A DNA stretch of 10,786 nucleotides from an uncultured Litoreibacter sp. (GTDB taxonomy: Bacteria > Pseudomonadota > Alphaproteobacteria > Rhodobacterales > Rhodobacteraceae): NCBI GenBank assembly GCA_937928335.1, contig CALFWN010000159.1, positions 1-10,786 on the forward strand, written 5' to 3'. The notes under the pieces were generated by a model. It worked only from the letters and a program-made list of their open reading frames with translations. It had not been told where the DNA came from and searched no databases. Shown here piece after piece: positions 1 through 6,135 of the stretch. Both the position numbers and the translations under genes were made by a program. Positions within the stretch are counted from its first letter, which is position 1. The number at the start of each line of letters is the position of its first letter.

Positions 1-192
1 TCTCGGGCCGTGTTGCAGCAGCGCGTGAATTCAAGGCCGGGGCATTTCATGCCGCCTGCGTTGTTAGACAGCCAATTTGATGCTTTGGAACCGCTGGCAC
101 CTGACGAATGGGGAGGGCGGATTGATATCTCCAGGCCTTACCTTGATGTAGTGGCCCAGTCAGAGAGCTATGTTTGGGAGACACTGATATGA
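1..192 (+). CDS. gntK: Gluconokinase, C-terminal part (gene starts before the window)
   Basis: The open frame from the left edge to the TGA at 190-192 encodes the last ~63 residues of a gluconate kinase (ATP + D-gluconate to 6-phosphogluconate), the cytoplasmic entry step to the Entner-Doudoroff or pentose phosphate pathways. The diagnostic stretch is HFMPPALLDSQFDALEPL, followed by DE and an I-D-I strand. This is the conserved C-terminal block of GntK/IdnK kinases, where the usual form is HFMP-x-x-LL-x-SQ-x-x-x-LE-x-L. The nucleotide-binding P-loop would lie in the missing N-terminal ~100 residues. The stop overlaps the next gene's start as ATGA, so the two are translationally coupled. The kinase is the best substrate clue for the operon. 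Family identification is strong; activity cannot be judged from a fragment. Confidence 0.9.
   Translation, partial: SRAVLQQRVNSRPGHFMPPALLDSQFDALEPLAPDEWGGRIDISRPYLDVVAQSESYVWETLI
176..180 (+). promoter_or_regulatory. Ribosome binding site choosing the dehydrogenase start
   Basis: GGGAG lies 8 bases before the ATG at 189-191. It supports that ATG over the in-frame TTG at 174, which would sit before or on the Shine-Dalgarno itself. Confidence 0.65.
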
Positions 193-1076
193 GTGAGAAA
201 ATTGCCTTGATTGGTGCAGGTGCAATGGGGGGGGCAATTGGCACAAGACTGTTGGACACAGGGAACGTCTTGAAGGTTTTCGACCTCGACCCTGAAAAAG
301 TCTCGGCTCTGGTTGATAAGGGCGCGGTTGGCGCCAGCACCGCCGCCGATGCCGCTAGCGATGTTGATTTTGTTATCACAAGCCTGAACGCGTCGCGCAT
401 CGTTGGGCTTGCCGCTTTCGGCAAGGATGGCATCGTTGAAGGTGCCGCAGAAGGGACCGTGATTATCGACATGTCCTCAATCGAGCCTGACGCCACGCGC
501 AAGTTTGCCAAGATGGCATCGGAACGTGGCTTGGCTTGGGTTGATAGTCCCTTGTCTGGTGGAGCACCCAAGGCGTTGATCGGCGAGTTGACCCTCATGG
601 CTGGTGGTGATGCCGGCGACGTGGAGCGAGCGCACAAGGCGCTTCGCCACGTTGCATCGAATTATACCCATATGGGGCCGAGCGGGGCAGGGCAGACGAC
701 GAAGCTGATCAATCAGGTCCTGTGCGGTCTCGGGTTTCTTGCCGTCGCCGAAGCGACACAGCTGGCGCTGGATGCGGGCGTTGATGCAGGAAAAATCCCG
801 CAGGCGTTGAAAGGAGGTCGAGCCGATAGTGCCTTGTTGCAGGAATACCTGCCGCGCTTTGTCTCCAAGGATTATCGCCGCACCGGTCGGATCGACAACA
901 TGGTTAAGGACCTCAACGCGGTAAATGATCTTGCACGCCAGACAGGTACGTCCATGCCGATGACGGCGCTTTGTGGCGAGATCCATAGAATGCTTACCGC
1001 AGCAGGATGGGGTGGTGAAGATCAGGCTGCGGTGATGGAATTTTTCAAAGGCGCGAAAGAGGAGCCACAGACATGA
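189..1076 (+). CDS. NAD(P)-dependent beta-hydroxyacid dehydrogenase (3-hydroxyisobutyrate dehydrogenase / GarR family)
   Basis: A 295-residue cytoplasmic oxidoreductase, full length for the family. The N-terminal Rossmann domain opens with IALIGAGAMGG (GxGxxG at residues 9-14). Asp32 ends the second strand (VFDLD), which usually favours NAD over NADP. The substrate-binding motif is DSPLSGGAPKA at 119-129. The catalytic-lysine block GAGQTTKLINQ places the general acid at Lys172, and a conserved Lys-Asp pair sits at 240-241. Members reduce or oxidise short 3-hydroxy acids such as tartronate semialdehyde, 3-hydroxyisobutyrate, threonate or sulfolactaldehyde. The sequence alone does not tell me which. 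The start is the ATG overlapping the gntK stop (ATGA), and the gene overlaps the next one the same way. The operon suggests an aldonate or sugar-acid role (inference). Confidence 0.88.
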   Translation: MSEKIALIGAGAMGGAIGTRLLDTGNVLKVFDLDPEKVSALVDKGAVGASTAADAASDVDFVITSLNASRIVGLAAFGKDGIVEGAAEGTVIIDMSSIEPDATRKFAKMASERGLAWVDSPLSGGAPKALIGELTLMAGGDAGDVERAHKALRHVASNYTHMGPSGAGQTTKLINQVLCGLGFLAVAEATQLALDAGVDAGKIPQALKGGRADSALLQEYLPRFVSKDYRRTGRIDNMVKDLNAVNDLARQTGTSMPMTALCGEIHRMLTAAGWGGEDQAAVMEFFKGAKEEPQT

Positions 1077-1405
1077 TAACACGATTTGCTTTATTCGAAG
1101 GGTCTATCAAGCCGGGGCAGGTGCAGGCTTTCCGTCAAGCTGTGCGCGAACAACTTGTACCGCTCTGGACGCAATTCCCGGGCAATACCGACGTGCGTGT
1201 CATGTTCAGCGAAGACCGCGACGAAGGAGCGCCGGAGTTTCCGTTGATCCTGGCCATCAGCTATCCTGATGCGGCCACGATGACCGCTGCTCTGGACAGT
1301 CCCGCACGTTTTCAGTCAAAAGACGTAACAGGCCAGATCGTGGCTGAGTTTTTTGATGGGCGTATCCATCATCACGTGACGGAGCGGCATGAATACAAGT
1401 CCTAA
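1073..1405 (+). CDS. Small dimeric alpha/beta-barrel (EthD-like) protein
   Basis: A 110-residue protein whose ATG overlaps the dehydrogenase stop (ATGA), with a strong AAAGAGGAG ribosome site 8 bases upstream. The layout reads as a ferredoxin-like fold. A first strand (TRFALFEGSI) is followed by a long helix (residues ~14-30, GQVQAFRQAVREQL). A strand follows around VRVMFSED, then a strand with the FPLILAISYPD turn, a second helix (AATMTAALDSPAR) and a final strand leading to a His-rich tail (HHHV). This matches small dimeric barrel proteins (EthD / ABM / Dabb type) often encoded in catabolic operons. Known members act as isomerases, monooxygenases or have no known reaction. There is no signal peptide or membrane segment. 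The fold call is moderate and the function unknown; tight coupling to the dehydrogenase suggests a shared pathway. Confidence 0.6.
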   Translation: MITRFALFEGSIKPGQVQAFRQAVREQLVPLWTQFPGNTDVRVMFSEDRDEGAPEFPLILAISYPDAATMTAALDSPARFQSKDVTGQIVAEFFDGRIHHHVTERHEYKS

Positions 1406-1411
1406 GCCCCT

Positions 1412-2416
1412 ATGAGCGCGCGCGTCACAATGCGTGACGTTGCGCGGTTGGTCGGTATGTCCCCTATGACCGTGTCGCGTGCATTGCGCGATGACCCGAC
1501 TGTAAGCAAGACGACACGTGCCAAAATCACGCAGGCCGCGCAGCAGATGGGTTATGTCTATGACACCACGGCGCAGGCCTTTCGGACGCAGAAAAGCGGG
1601 TTTGTCGCTGTAACGCTGCCGTCACTGAACAACGCGAATTTTGCAGAGACGTTCCGCTCGCTTTCCGATGATCTAGAGACCACGGGGCTACAGCTCCTGC
1701 TGGGGAGCACCAATTATAGCGTTCAAAAAGAAGAGCAATTGGTTCGCCAACTGTTGGCCCGCAACCCAGAGGCGCTGGTTCTGACAGGGGGCTTTCACAG
1801 CCAAACCACGCGTGATCTGATCAAAGCTGCAGCACTGCCTGTCGTGGAAATGTGGGATTTGCCGGAAAACCCATTGGGGCATATCGTCGGGTTCTCCAAT
1901 GCTGATGCTATGACGCCCATCGTAGACCATCTTGTGCAAACCGGACGGCGCAAGCTGGCCTTTGTCGGTGCATCAGAAGGGTCAGACATGCGAGGTGCTG
2001 AAAGGCGCGAGGGTGTTCTCGAAGCGGCACGTCGCCATGGCTTGCCGAAAGTGACGATCATCGACGCAGGACCAGCGCCCGTATCCATGCGGCACGGGCT
2101 TGCGGCAATTGAGCGACTAAGCCGCGAGATTGCCCAATTTGACGCATTGGTCTGTGTGTCTGATCCTGTTGCCTTTGGATGTCTAAGTGCTTTGCAGCGC
2201 ATGGGGCTTCGCATTCCCGATGATATCGCAGTGACTGGCTTTGGCCATTTTGAAGTGGCAAAAATCTCAAACCCTCAAATCACGACCATGAATGTCGAGG
2301 CGGGGCGTATCGGGCGTGAGGTCGTCTCTGTCTTGGGGGGCGTTTTTGACAATGCGACGAATACGCCAATGCGGGTCGATGTCGGGCGCACCATGATACA
2401 CGGCGGGTCGACCTAG
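1412..2416 (+). CDS. LacI-family transcriptional regulator, GntR-like (LacI-1)
   Basis: A 334-residue repressor-type protein. The N-terminal helix-turn-helix is VTMRDVARLVGMSPMTVSRAL (residues 5-25, recognition helix SPMTVSRAL). A hinge (residues ~49-60) and a periplasmic-binding-like effector domain (from ~63) follow. Features shared with E. coli GntR include a P-S-L-x-N strand, HSQTTRDLIKAAALPVVEMWD and VGFSN. In the hinge, the usual Y-x-P-N is YVYD, and the position of the minor-groove leucine of LacI/PurR appears to be Phe57. It starts 6 bases after the preceding stop in the same frame, with no clear Shine-Dalgarno, so translation probably depends on coupling. Met7 is an alternative start but would shorten the HTH. 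It probably controls the gntK operon, whose promoter lies outside the window. It is clearly paralogous to LacI-3 (both have SGFVAV, PSLNN, FAET and a G-F-G-x-FEV motif). Confidence 0.9.
   Translation: MSARVTMRDVARLVGMSPMTVSRALRDDPTVSKTTRAKITQAAQQMGYVYDTTAQAFRTQKSGFVAVTLPSLNNANFAETFRSLSDDLETTGLQLLLGSTNYSVQKEEQLVRQLLARNPEALVLTGGFHSQTTRDLIKAAALPVVEMWDLPENPLGHIVGFSNADAMTPIVDHLVQTGRRKLAFVGASEGSDMRGAERREGVLEAARRHGLPKVTIIDAGPAPVSMRHGLAAIERLSREIAQFDALVCVSDPVAFGCLSALQRMGLRIPDDIAVTGFGHFEVAKISNPQITTMNVEAGRIGREVVSVLGGVFDNATNTPMRVDVGRTMIHGGST
2413..2416. other. Shared CTAG holding both stop codons of convergent lacI genes
   Basis: TAG at 2414-2416 ends LacI-1 on the + strand. CTA at 2413-2415, read as TAG on the - strand, ends LacI-2. 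There is no space for a terminator between the genes, so each transcript must run into the other gene before ending. Confidence 0.9.
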
Positions 2417-3435
2417 CTGTCGTTGTTGCGCACGGTCGATCCGGGTATCAGGCGAAATCCGATATCATGGCAGCTGTTGACCGGCTCTCCGGTGAGACGG
2501 GCCATCATCATCTCGGCGGCGCGTTGTCCCAGTTTCAGATGTGAGACATGGCAAGATGTAAGACGGCGGTTCATGACGGATGCGATTGGCAGATCGCCCC
2601 AACCTGCAATTCCAATATCAATTGGCACATTCAGACCTTTGCCCACACAATACTGGAGCCCGCCAAAAGCCATCGCATCATTCTGGTAGTAGATACACTC
2701 GACATTATTCTTTGCAGCCAGCAGTTGTTCAGTGCCGTAAAATCCGGGATAGAAAGTTGCTGTATCATGCAAGCAAAGCTGTTTGACGACGGCACCTCCC
2801 GCCCCCTCGACCGCTTTGCAAAACCCGTTCAGTCGTTCCGTCGCTGCATTCGCTGTATCATGCGATGTGCCAACATAGCCGACGTCGCTATACCCCAAAG
2901 AGGTCAAATACCGCCCCATGTCAAAGCCGCTGTCAAAGTGATTGATGCCAACACTCATGTCCAATGGGCTGGAATTGAGATCCCAAATCTCAACGATTGG
3001 TATGCCGGAATTGCGCAACATGTCGGTTGCGCGTGGAGAATGGTAGCGCCCGGTCAGGATCAATCCGGCGGGCTGCCAAGACAGAACGGTACGTATCCAG
3101 TTTTCTTCCTCGTGCAAGGTGTGCTGAGTCAAACCCAAAACCGATTGATATCCAAAGGAGCCCAGCTTGCGGTCAATGCCTTCCAATACCTGCGCGAAAA
3201 CTTCATTACCCAAGTCTGGAATGGACACGCCCACGAAGGTTGAACTTTGATCACCCGCAAAAACCGTAGCCAATCGATTCGGCAAATACCCAAGCGCGTC
3301 AACTTGGGCCAAAACCTTCGCCCGTGTTTTCTCTGAATATCCGCCTTCTTCACGCAATACGCGACTTGCGGTCATTTTCGAAACACCAGCTGCGTGCGCA
3401 ACCTCACTTAAGCTTACCTTGCTGTTTTTGCTCAT
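2413..3435 (-). CDS. LacI-family transcriptional regulator, GntR-like (LacI-2), divergent from the CUT2 importer
   Basis: A 340-residue regulator. The HTH is VSLSEVAHAAGVSKMTASRVL (residues ~7-27). The recognition helix SKMTASRVL is close to the TKMTVSRFL of E. coli GntR. The hinge is YLPNRLATVFAG, with Phe59 where LacI and PurR have the intercalating leucine. The effector domain carries GntR-like stretches: VGVSIPDLGNEVFAQVLEGID, LSWQPAGLILTGRYHSPRA and IPIVEIWDL. The start CAT (+ strand 3433-3435) lies 26 bases from the nearer of two GTTACGGGTAAC operators, and the gene is divergent from the importer at 3571. This is the usual layout for a local repressor that controls the importer and probably itself. 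No strong Shine-Dalgarno precedes the start. The ligand is unknown; a sugar acid or sugar carried by the importer is likely. Confidence 0.9.
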   Translation of the reverse strand: MSKNSKVSLSEVAHAAGVSKMTASRVLREEGGYSEKTRAKVLAQVDALGYLPNRLATVFAGDQSSTFVGVSIPDLGNEVFAQVLEGIDRKLGSFGYQSVLGLTQHTLHEEENWIRTVLSWQPAGLILTGRYHSPRATDMLRNSGIPIVEIWDLNSSPLDMSVGINHFDSGFDMGRYLTSLGYSDVGYVGTSHDTANAATERLNGFCKAVEGAGGAVVKQLCLHDTATFYPGFYGTEQLLAAKNNVECIYYQNDAMAFGGLQYCVGKGLNVPIDIGIAGWGDLPIASVMNRRLTSCHVSHLKLGQRAAEMMMARLTGEPVNSCHDIGFRLIPGSTVRNNDS

Positions 3436-3460
3436 CTAATTCTAATTTTCTGCTGTTTTA

Positions 3461-3474
3461 CGTTACGGGTAACT
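3461..3474. promoter_or_regulatory. LacI-type operator A, distal to the importer
   Basis: CGTTACGGGTAACT contains the near-palindrome GTTAC-GG-GTAAC at 3462-3473. It is identical over 14 bases to the site at 3518-3531. It ends 7 bases before the TTGACA box and lies 26 bases from the LacI-2 start, so it could act on both divergent genes. The half sites match the GntR/IdnR consensus ATGTTA-N4-TAACAT. Confidence 0.75.
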
Positions 3475-3480
3475 TAGCGC

Positions 3481-3510
3481 TTGACAGGGTGACGTTTCTA
3501 ACCTGATGCT
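3481..3510 (+). promoter_or_regulatory. Probable sigma-70 promoter of the CUT2 importer
   Basis: A perfect -35 box TTGACA (3481-3486) is followed after 18 bases by a weak -10-like GATGCT (3505-3510). Transcription would start near 3517, at the edge of operator B. The -10 call is poor (3 of 6), so only the -35 and its placement between two operators are persuasive. Confidence 0.5.
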
Positions 3511-3517
3511 AGTCCAG

Positions 3518-3531
3518 CGTTACGGGTAACT
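3518..3531. promoter_or_regulatory. LacI-type operator B, at the importer transcription start
   Basis: This is a second copy of CGTTACGGGTAACT, with its centre 57 bases from that of operator A. It covers the predicted start point, so a bound repressor would block initiation. The promoter lies wholly between the two copies. Confidence 0.75.
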
Positions 3532-3570
3532 CAACAGGCAGCTTGAGGAGCAGGCGCGGGAGGAATTGCC

Positions 3571-5097
3571 ATGCCAAACCTGCAATCAGGTTTGTTCTTT
3601 GATAGTATCGACAAGCATTTTGGTGGCACTTATGCGCTGAAAGACGTGTCGCTATCGGTCGGTCGTGGCGAGATCGTTGCTTTGCTTGGTGAAAACGGTG
3701 CGGGCAAATCAACCTTGATCAAAGTGCTGGGCGGTATTCATACAGCTGAGGCTGGGCAGGTTTTGATTGATGGTGCGCCCTACCAGCATAAGCCCGCAGG
3801 CTTCGGTGAACGCCAGAAGGTAGCGTTTATCCATCAGGATCTGGGGCTGATCGAATGGATGACTGTTGCCGAGAATATTGGGCTGGCACTCGGCTTCTCG
3901 CGCAAGAACGGCCTGATCAATTGGTCGCAAGTTGACCATTTTGCAACGGAAGCCCTCAAGAAGGTCGACTGCGATTTTGATCCATCTTCGCGTGTCGAGG
4001 ACCTGAGCCGCACCGAGAAATCGCTGGTTGCCATCGCACGTGCTTTGGCTGTCGATAGCGAATTTCTTGTGTTGGATGAACCCACCGCGTCCTTGCCTGC
4101 CGATGAGGTTGAGCGTCTATTTGCGGCTATCCGGCCTTTGCGCGAAAAAGGTGTAGGGATGATCTATGTCTCTCACCGATTGGATGAGATTTTCCAGATT
4201 GCTGACCGCGTGGCTGTTTTGCGCGATGGTGCAATGGTTGGTATGCGCGCCATCGAACACACAACACCCGAAGAGTTGGTTCAGAAGATCGTTGGTCGCA
4301 AAACCCGTGAAACAGTTAAGGCAATGCGGGACATCGGCGCGCCTGTCTTGTCGGTCCGCAACCTCGAAGTCGAGGGGATGCAGAGCCTCGATTTTGATCT
4401 TCAGGAAAATGAAGTCCTTGGATTGGTTGGATTGCGCGGCGCAGGGCATGAGGTGATCTCGCGCGCGCTATTTGGGCTCGCCTCATTTCAGGGAGAAGTC
4501 TTGTTGAACGGCAAGACGCCTGATCTGTCCAATCCACAACGTGCTCTTAATGCTGGTGTGGGTTTGGTTGCCAAGGACCGTACCGAAGAATCTGTCGCGA
4601 TGAGCCTTAGCATACGTGAAAACACGTTTCTAAACCCCGAAGGGGTTGGCCGCAAAATCCTGAGCTTTCTCTCGCCAAGCGATGAGGCGGATCAGGCCGC
4701 CGCAATTGGTGCCGAGCTTGGTCTGTCACCGAATGATCCATCGCTCGCTATCGAGGCATTGTCCGGAGGCAACCAGCAAAAGGTTGTGATCGGTCGCTGG
4801 TTGGCTACGAACCGAAAGCTGCTGATTTGCGAAGATCCCACTGCCGGTGTCGATGTTGGTGCCAAGTCTGAAATTTACGCATTGCTGAACCGTGCACTTG
4901 GCGAGGGGGTCGCAATCTTGATCATGTCCACCGATTTTGAGGAAATTGCAGCGATCTGCCATCGGGCCATTGTATTCAGTCAGGGCAAGATCGCAGACGA
5001 GTTGAGCGGCACGCGATTGACCACCGAAAACCTTATTCAATCAGCTTCGGCTGGAAACATCACATCAGCAGGGAGCAGTGTTGATGCAATCGCTTGA
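3571..5097 (+). CDS. CUT2 (RbsA/MglA-type) sugar ABC importer, double ATPase
   Basis: A 508-residue cytoplasmic ATPase with two fused nucleotide-binding domains, standard for ribose/galactose-type importers. Domain 1 (residues ~8-245) has Walker A GENGAGKST at 40-48, Q-loop Gln89, Walker B FLVLDEP at 165-171 and switch His202. Its signature is the variant LSRTE instead of LSGGQ. Domain 2 (~258-500) has a degenerate Walker A, GLRGAGHEV, lacking the lysine as is usual for RbsA. It has a good signature LSGGNQQK at 397-404, and a Walker B ending CEDPTAGVDVG, where Glu and Asp are swapped relative to the common DEPT. GGGAGG (3558-3563) lies 7 bases before the ATG. The gene overlaps the permease by 14 bases. 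It is probably repressed by LacI-2. The transported substrate is not shown by the sequence; gluconate, another aldonate or a sugar are candidates. Confidence 0.92.
   Translation: MPNLQSGLFFDSIDKHFGGTYALKDVSLSVGRGEIVALLGENGAGKSTLIKVLGGIHTAEAGQVLIDGAPYQHKPAGFGERQKVAFIHQDLGLIEWMTVAENIGLALGFSRKNGLINWSQVDHFATEALKKVDCDFDPSSRVEDLSRTEKSLVAIARALAVDSEFLVLDEPTASLPADEVERLFAAIRPLREKGVGMIYVSHRLDEIFQIADRVAVLRDGAMVGMRAIEHTTPEELVQKIVGRKTRETVKAMRDIGAPVLSVRNLEVEGMQSLDFDLQENEVLGLVGLRGAGHEVISRALFGLASFQGEVLLNGKTPDLSNPQRALNAGVGLVAKDRTEESVAMSLSIRENTFLNPEGVGRKILSFLSPSDEADQAAAIGAELGLSPNDPSLAIEALSGGNQQKVVIGRWLATNRKLLICEDPTAGVDVGAKSEIYALLNRALGEGVAILIMSTDFEEIAAICHRAIVFSQGKIADELSGTRLTTENLIQSASAGNITSAGSSVDAIA
3575..3594 (+). 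repeat. Perfect hairpin over codons 2-8 of the importer ATPase
   Basis: CAAACCTG (3575-3582) and CAGGTTTG (3587-3594) form an 8-base-pair stem with a CAAT loop, followed by TTCTTT. It begins 2 bases after the start codon. In mRNA it could slow initiation or act as a weak attenuator, or it may be chance within coding sequence. Confidence 0.45.
5070..5075 (+). promoter_or_regulatory. Ribosome binding site choosing the permease start
   Basis: AGGGAG lies 8 bases before ATG 5084-5086 but only 2 bases before the in-frame GTG at 5078. It therefore selects the ATG. Confidence 0.65.
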
Positions 5098-6106
5098 ATC
5101 TGGCGCTTTGGAGCCGACCAAAGCCGAATTGAAAGGCCTGAGCACAGGCAAACGTATCATGCGGTTCTTGCCGGTATACGGCCTTGTTATTCTGACGGTG
5201 TTTCTGATCGGTCTGTTTTCGCTGCTGTTGCCGAACACTTTCCCGACGATGTTGAACCTGCGTTCCATTATTTCTGACAAGGCAATCATTGCACTTTTGT
5301 CACTGGGGGCGATGATCCCGATGGCAGCGGGGCGCATCGACCTGACGGTAGGGTACGGGATTGTCTTATGGCACATCCTGGCGATCAGCCTTCAGACCAT
5401 GTTGGGTCTGCCTTGGCCCATTGCTGTGGCAGTTGTGCTGATACTCGGCGCTGTCACGGGTTTCCTGAATGGCTGGCTCGTTGAGGTCGCCAAGATCGAC
5501 AGCTTCATTGCGACGCTAGGCACCGGGACAGTTCTTTATGCGCTTGCCCTGTGGCATACCGGCGGCCGGCAGATGGTGGGCTTGCTTCCAGACGGGTTCT
5601 ACGCGCTCAACACCACATTCGTTTTCGGGCTGCCCATCACCGCATATTATCTTGTCGTGATTACCGTCGTGATGTGGATTGTTCTCGAATACACGCCGGT
5701 TGGCCGATATCTCTATGCCATCGGGGCCAATCAACGCGCGGCCCAGCTCAACGGCATTCCAACGCGCAAATACGTTGTCGGTGCCTTCGTGGCCTCTGGC
5801 ACCATGACGGCGCTGGCCGGGGTTCTGCTCGCCTCAAAACTGCGGATCGGGCAGGCGTCAGTCGGGCTGGAGTTTTTGCTGCCAGCTTTGGTTGGGGCGT
5901 TCCTCGGATCGACGACCATCAAACCAGGTCGGGTCAATGTCTGGGGCACCGTGGTTGGTGTTGCCATTCTGGCAGTGGGCATCTCGGGCATTCAACAATT
6001 CGGCGGCTCCTTCTGGGTTGAGCCGCTGTTCAATGGGGTAACTCTGCTGATCGCCATCGGCATCGCAGGCTACGCACAGCGCAAGAAAAGTACAGACAAG
6101 CGCTGA
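5084..6106 (+). CDS. CUT2 (RbsC-type) sugar ABC importer, inner-membrane permease
   Basis: A 340-residue polytopic membrane protein of the branched-chain/ribose permease family, usually a homodimer with ~10 helices per chain. After a cytoplasmic N-terminus (to ~residue 28), hydrophobic segments begin at VYGLVILTVFLIGLFSLLL and recur to the C-terminus. The protein ends in a positively charged AQRKKSTDKR tail, as expected inside. Family hallmarks are the AAGRIDLTVG region after helix 2-3 (equivalent of the GGIDLSVG motif), the cytoplasmic loop AIGANQRAAQLNGI near residue ~210, and the VGAFLGSTT segment. The start is the ATG 8 bases after AGGGAG. The coding region overlaps the ATPase stop by 14 bases, so the two are co-translated. 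Only one permease is present, which fits CUT2 systems. Confidence 0.9.
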   Translation: MQSLESGALEPTKAELKGLSTGKRIMRFLPVYGLVILTVFLIGLFSLLLPNTFPTMLNLRSIISDKAIIALLSLGAMIPMAAGRIDLTVGYGIVLWHILAISLQTMLGLPWPIAVAVVLILGAVTGFLNGWLVEVAKIDSFIATLGTGTVLYALALWHTGGRQMVGLLPDGFYALNTTFVFGLPITAYYLVVITVVMWIVLEYTPVGRYLYAIGANQRAAQLNGIPTRKYVVGAFVASGTMTALAGVLLASKLRIGQASVGLEFLLPALVGAFLGSTTIKPGRVNVWGTVVGVAILAVGISGIQQFGGSFWVEPLFNGVTLLIAIGIAGYAQRKKSTDKR

Positions 6107-6120
6107 GATTTCAGATGCAA

Positions 6121-6128
6121 AGGGAGGA
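6121..6128 (+). promoter_or_regulatory. Ribosome binding site choosing the binding-protein start
   Basis: AGGGAGGA lies 7 bases before ATG 6136. The in-frame ATG at 6115 would be upstream of this site and would spoil the signal peptide with charged residues, so 6136 is preferred. Confidence 0.7.
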
Positions 6129-6135
6129 AATCAAC

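Noticed and set aside
174..188. Upstream TTG start adding 5 residues to the dehydrogenase
   Set aside because: The GGGAG ribosome site fits ATG 189, the ATGA overlap is typical, and family proteins begin right at the strand before GxGxxG.
47..1082. Two long minus-strand frames (47-637 and 477-1082)
   Set aside because: They lie antisense to a clearly identified dehydrogenase and resemble no protein family; they are shadows.
2548..3243. A 231-codon plus-strand frame inside LacI-2
   Set aside because: The minus strand encodes a full LacI protein with all family blocks, and this frame has no recognisable domain.
5078..5083. GTG or TTG start for the permease
   Set aside because: AGGGAG at 5070-5075 is only 2 bases from the GTG but 8 from ATG 5084.
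6115..6135. ATG 6115 as the binding-protein start
   Set aside because: It precedes the ribosome site and would put QREEIN in front of a good signal peptide.
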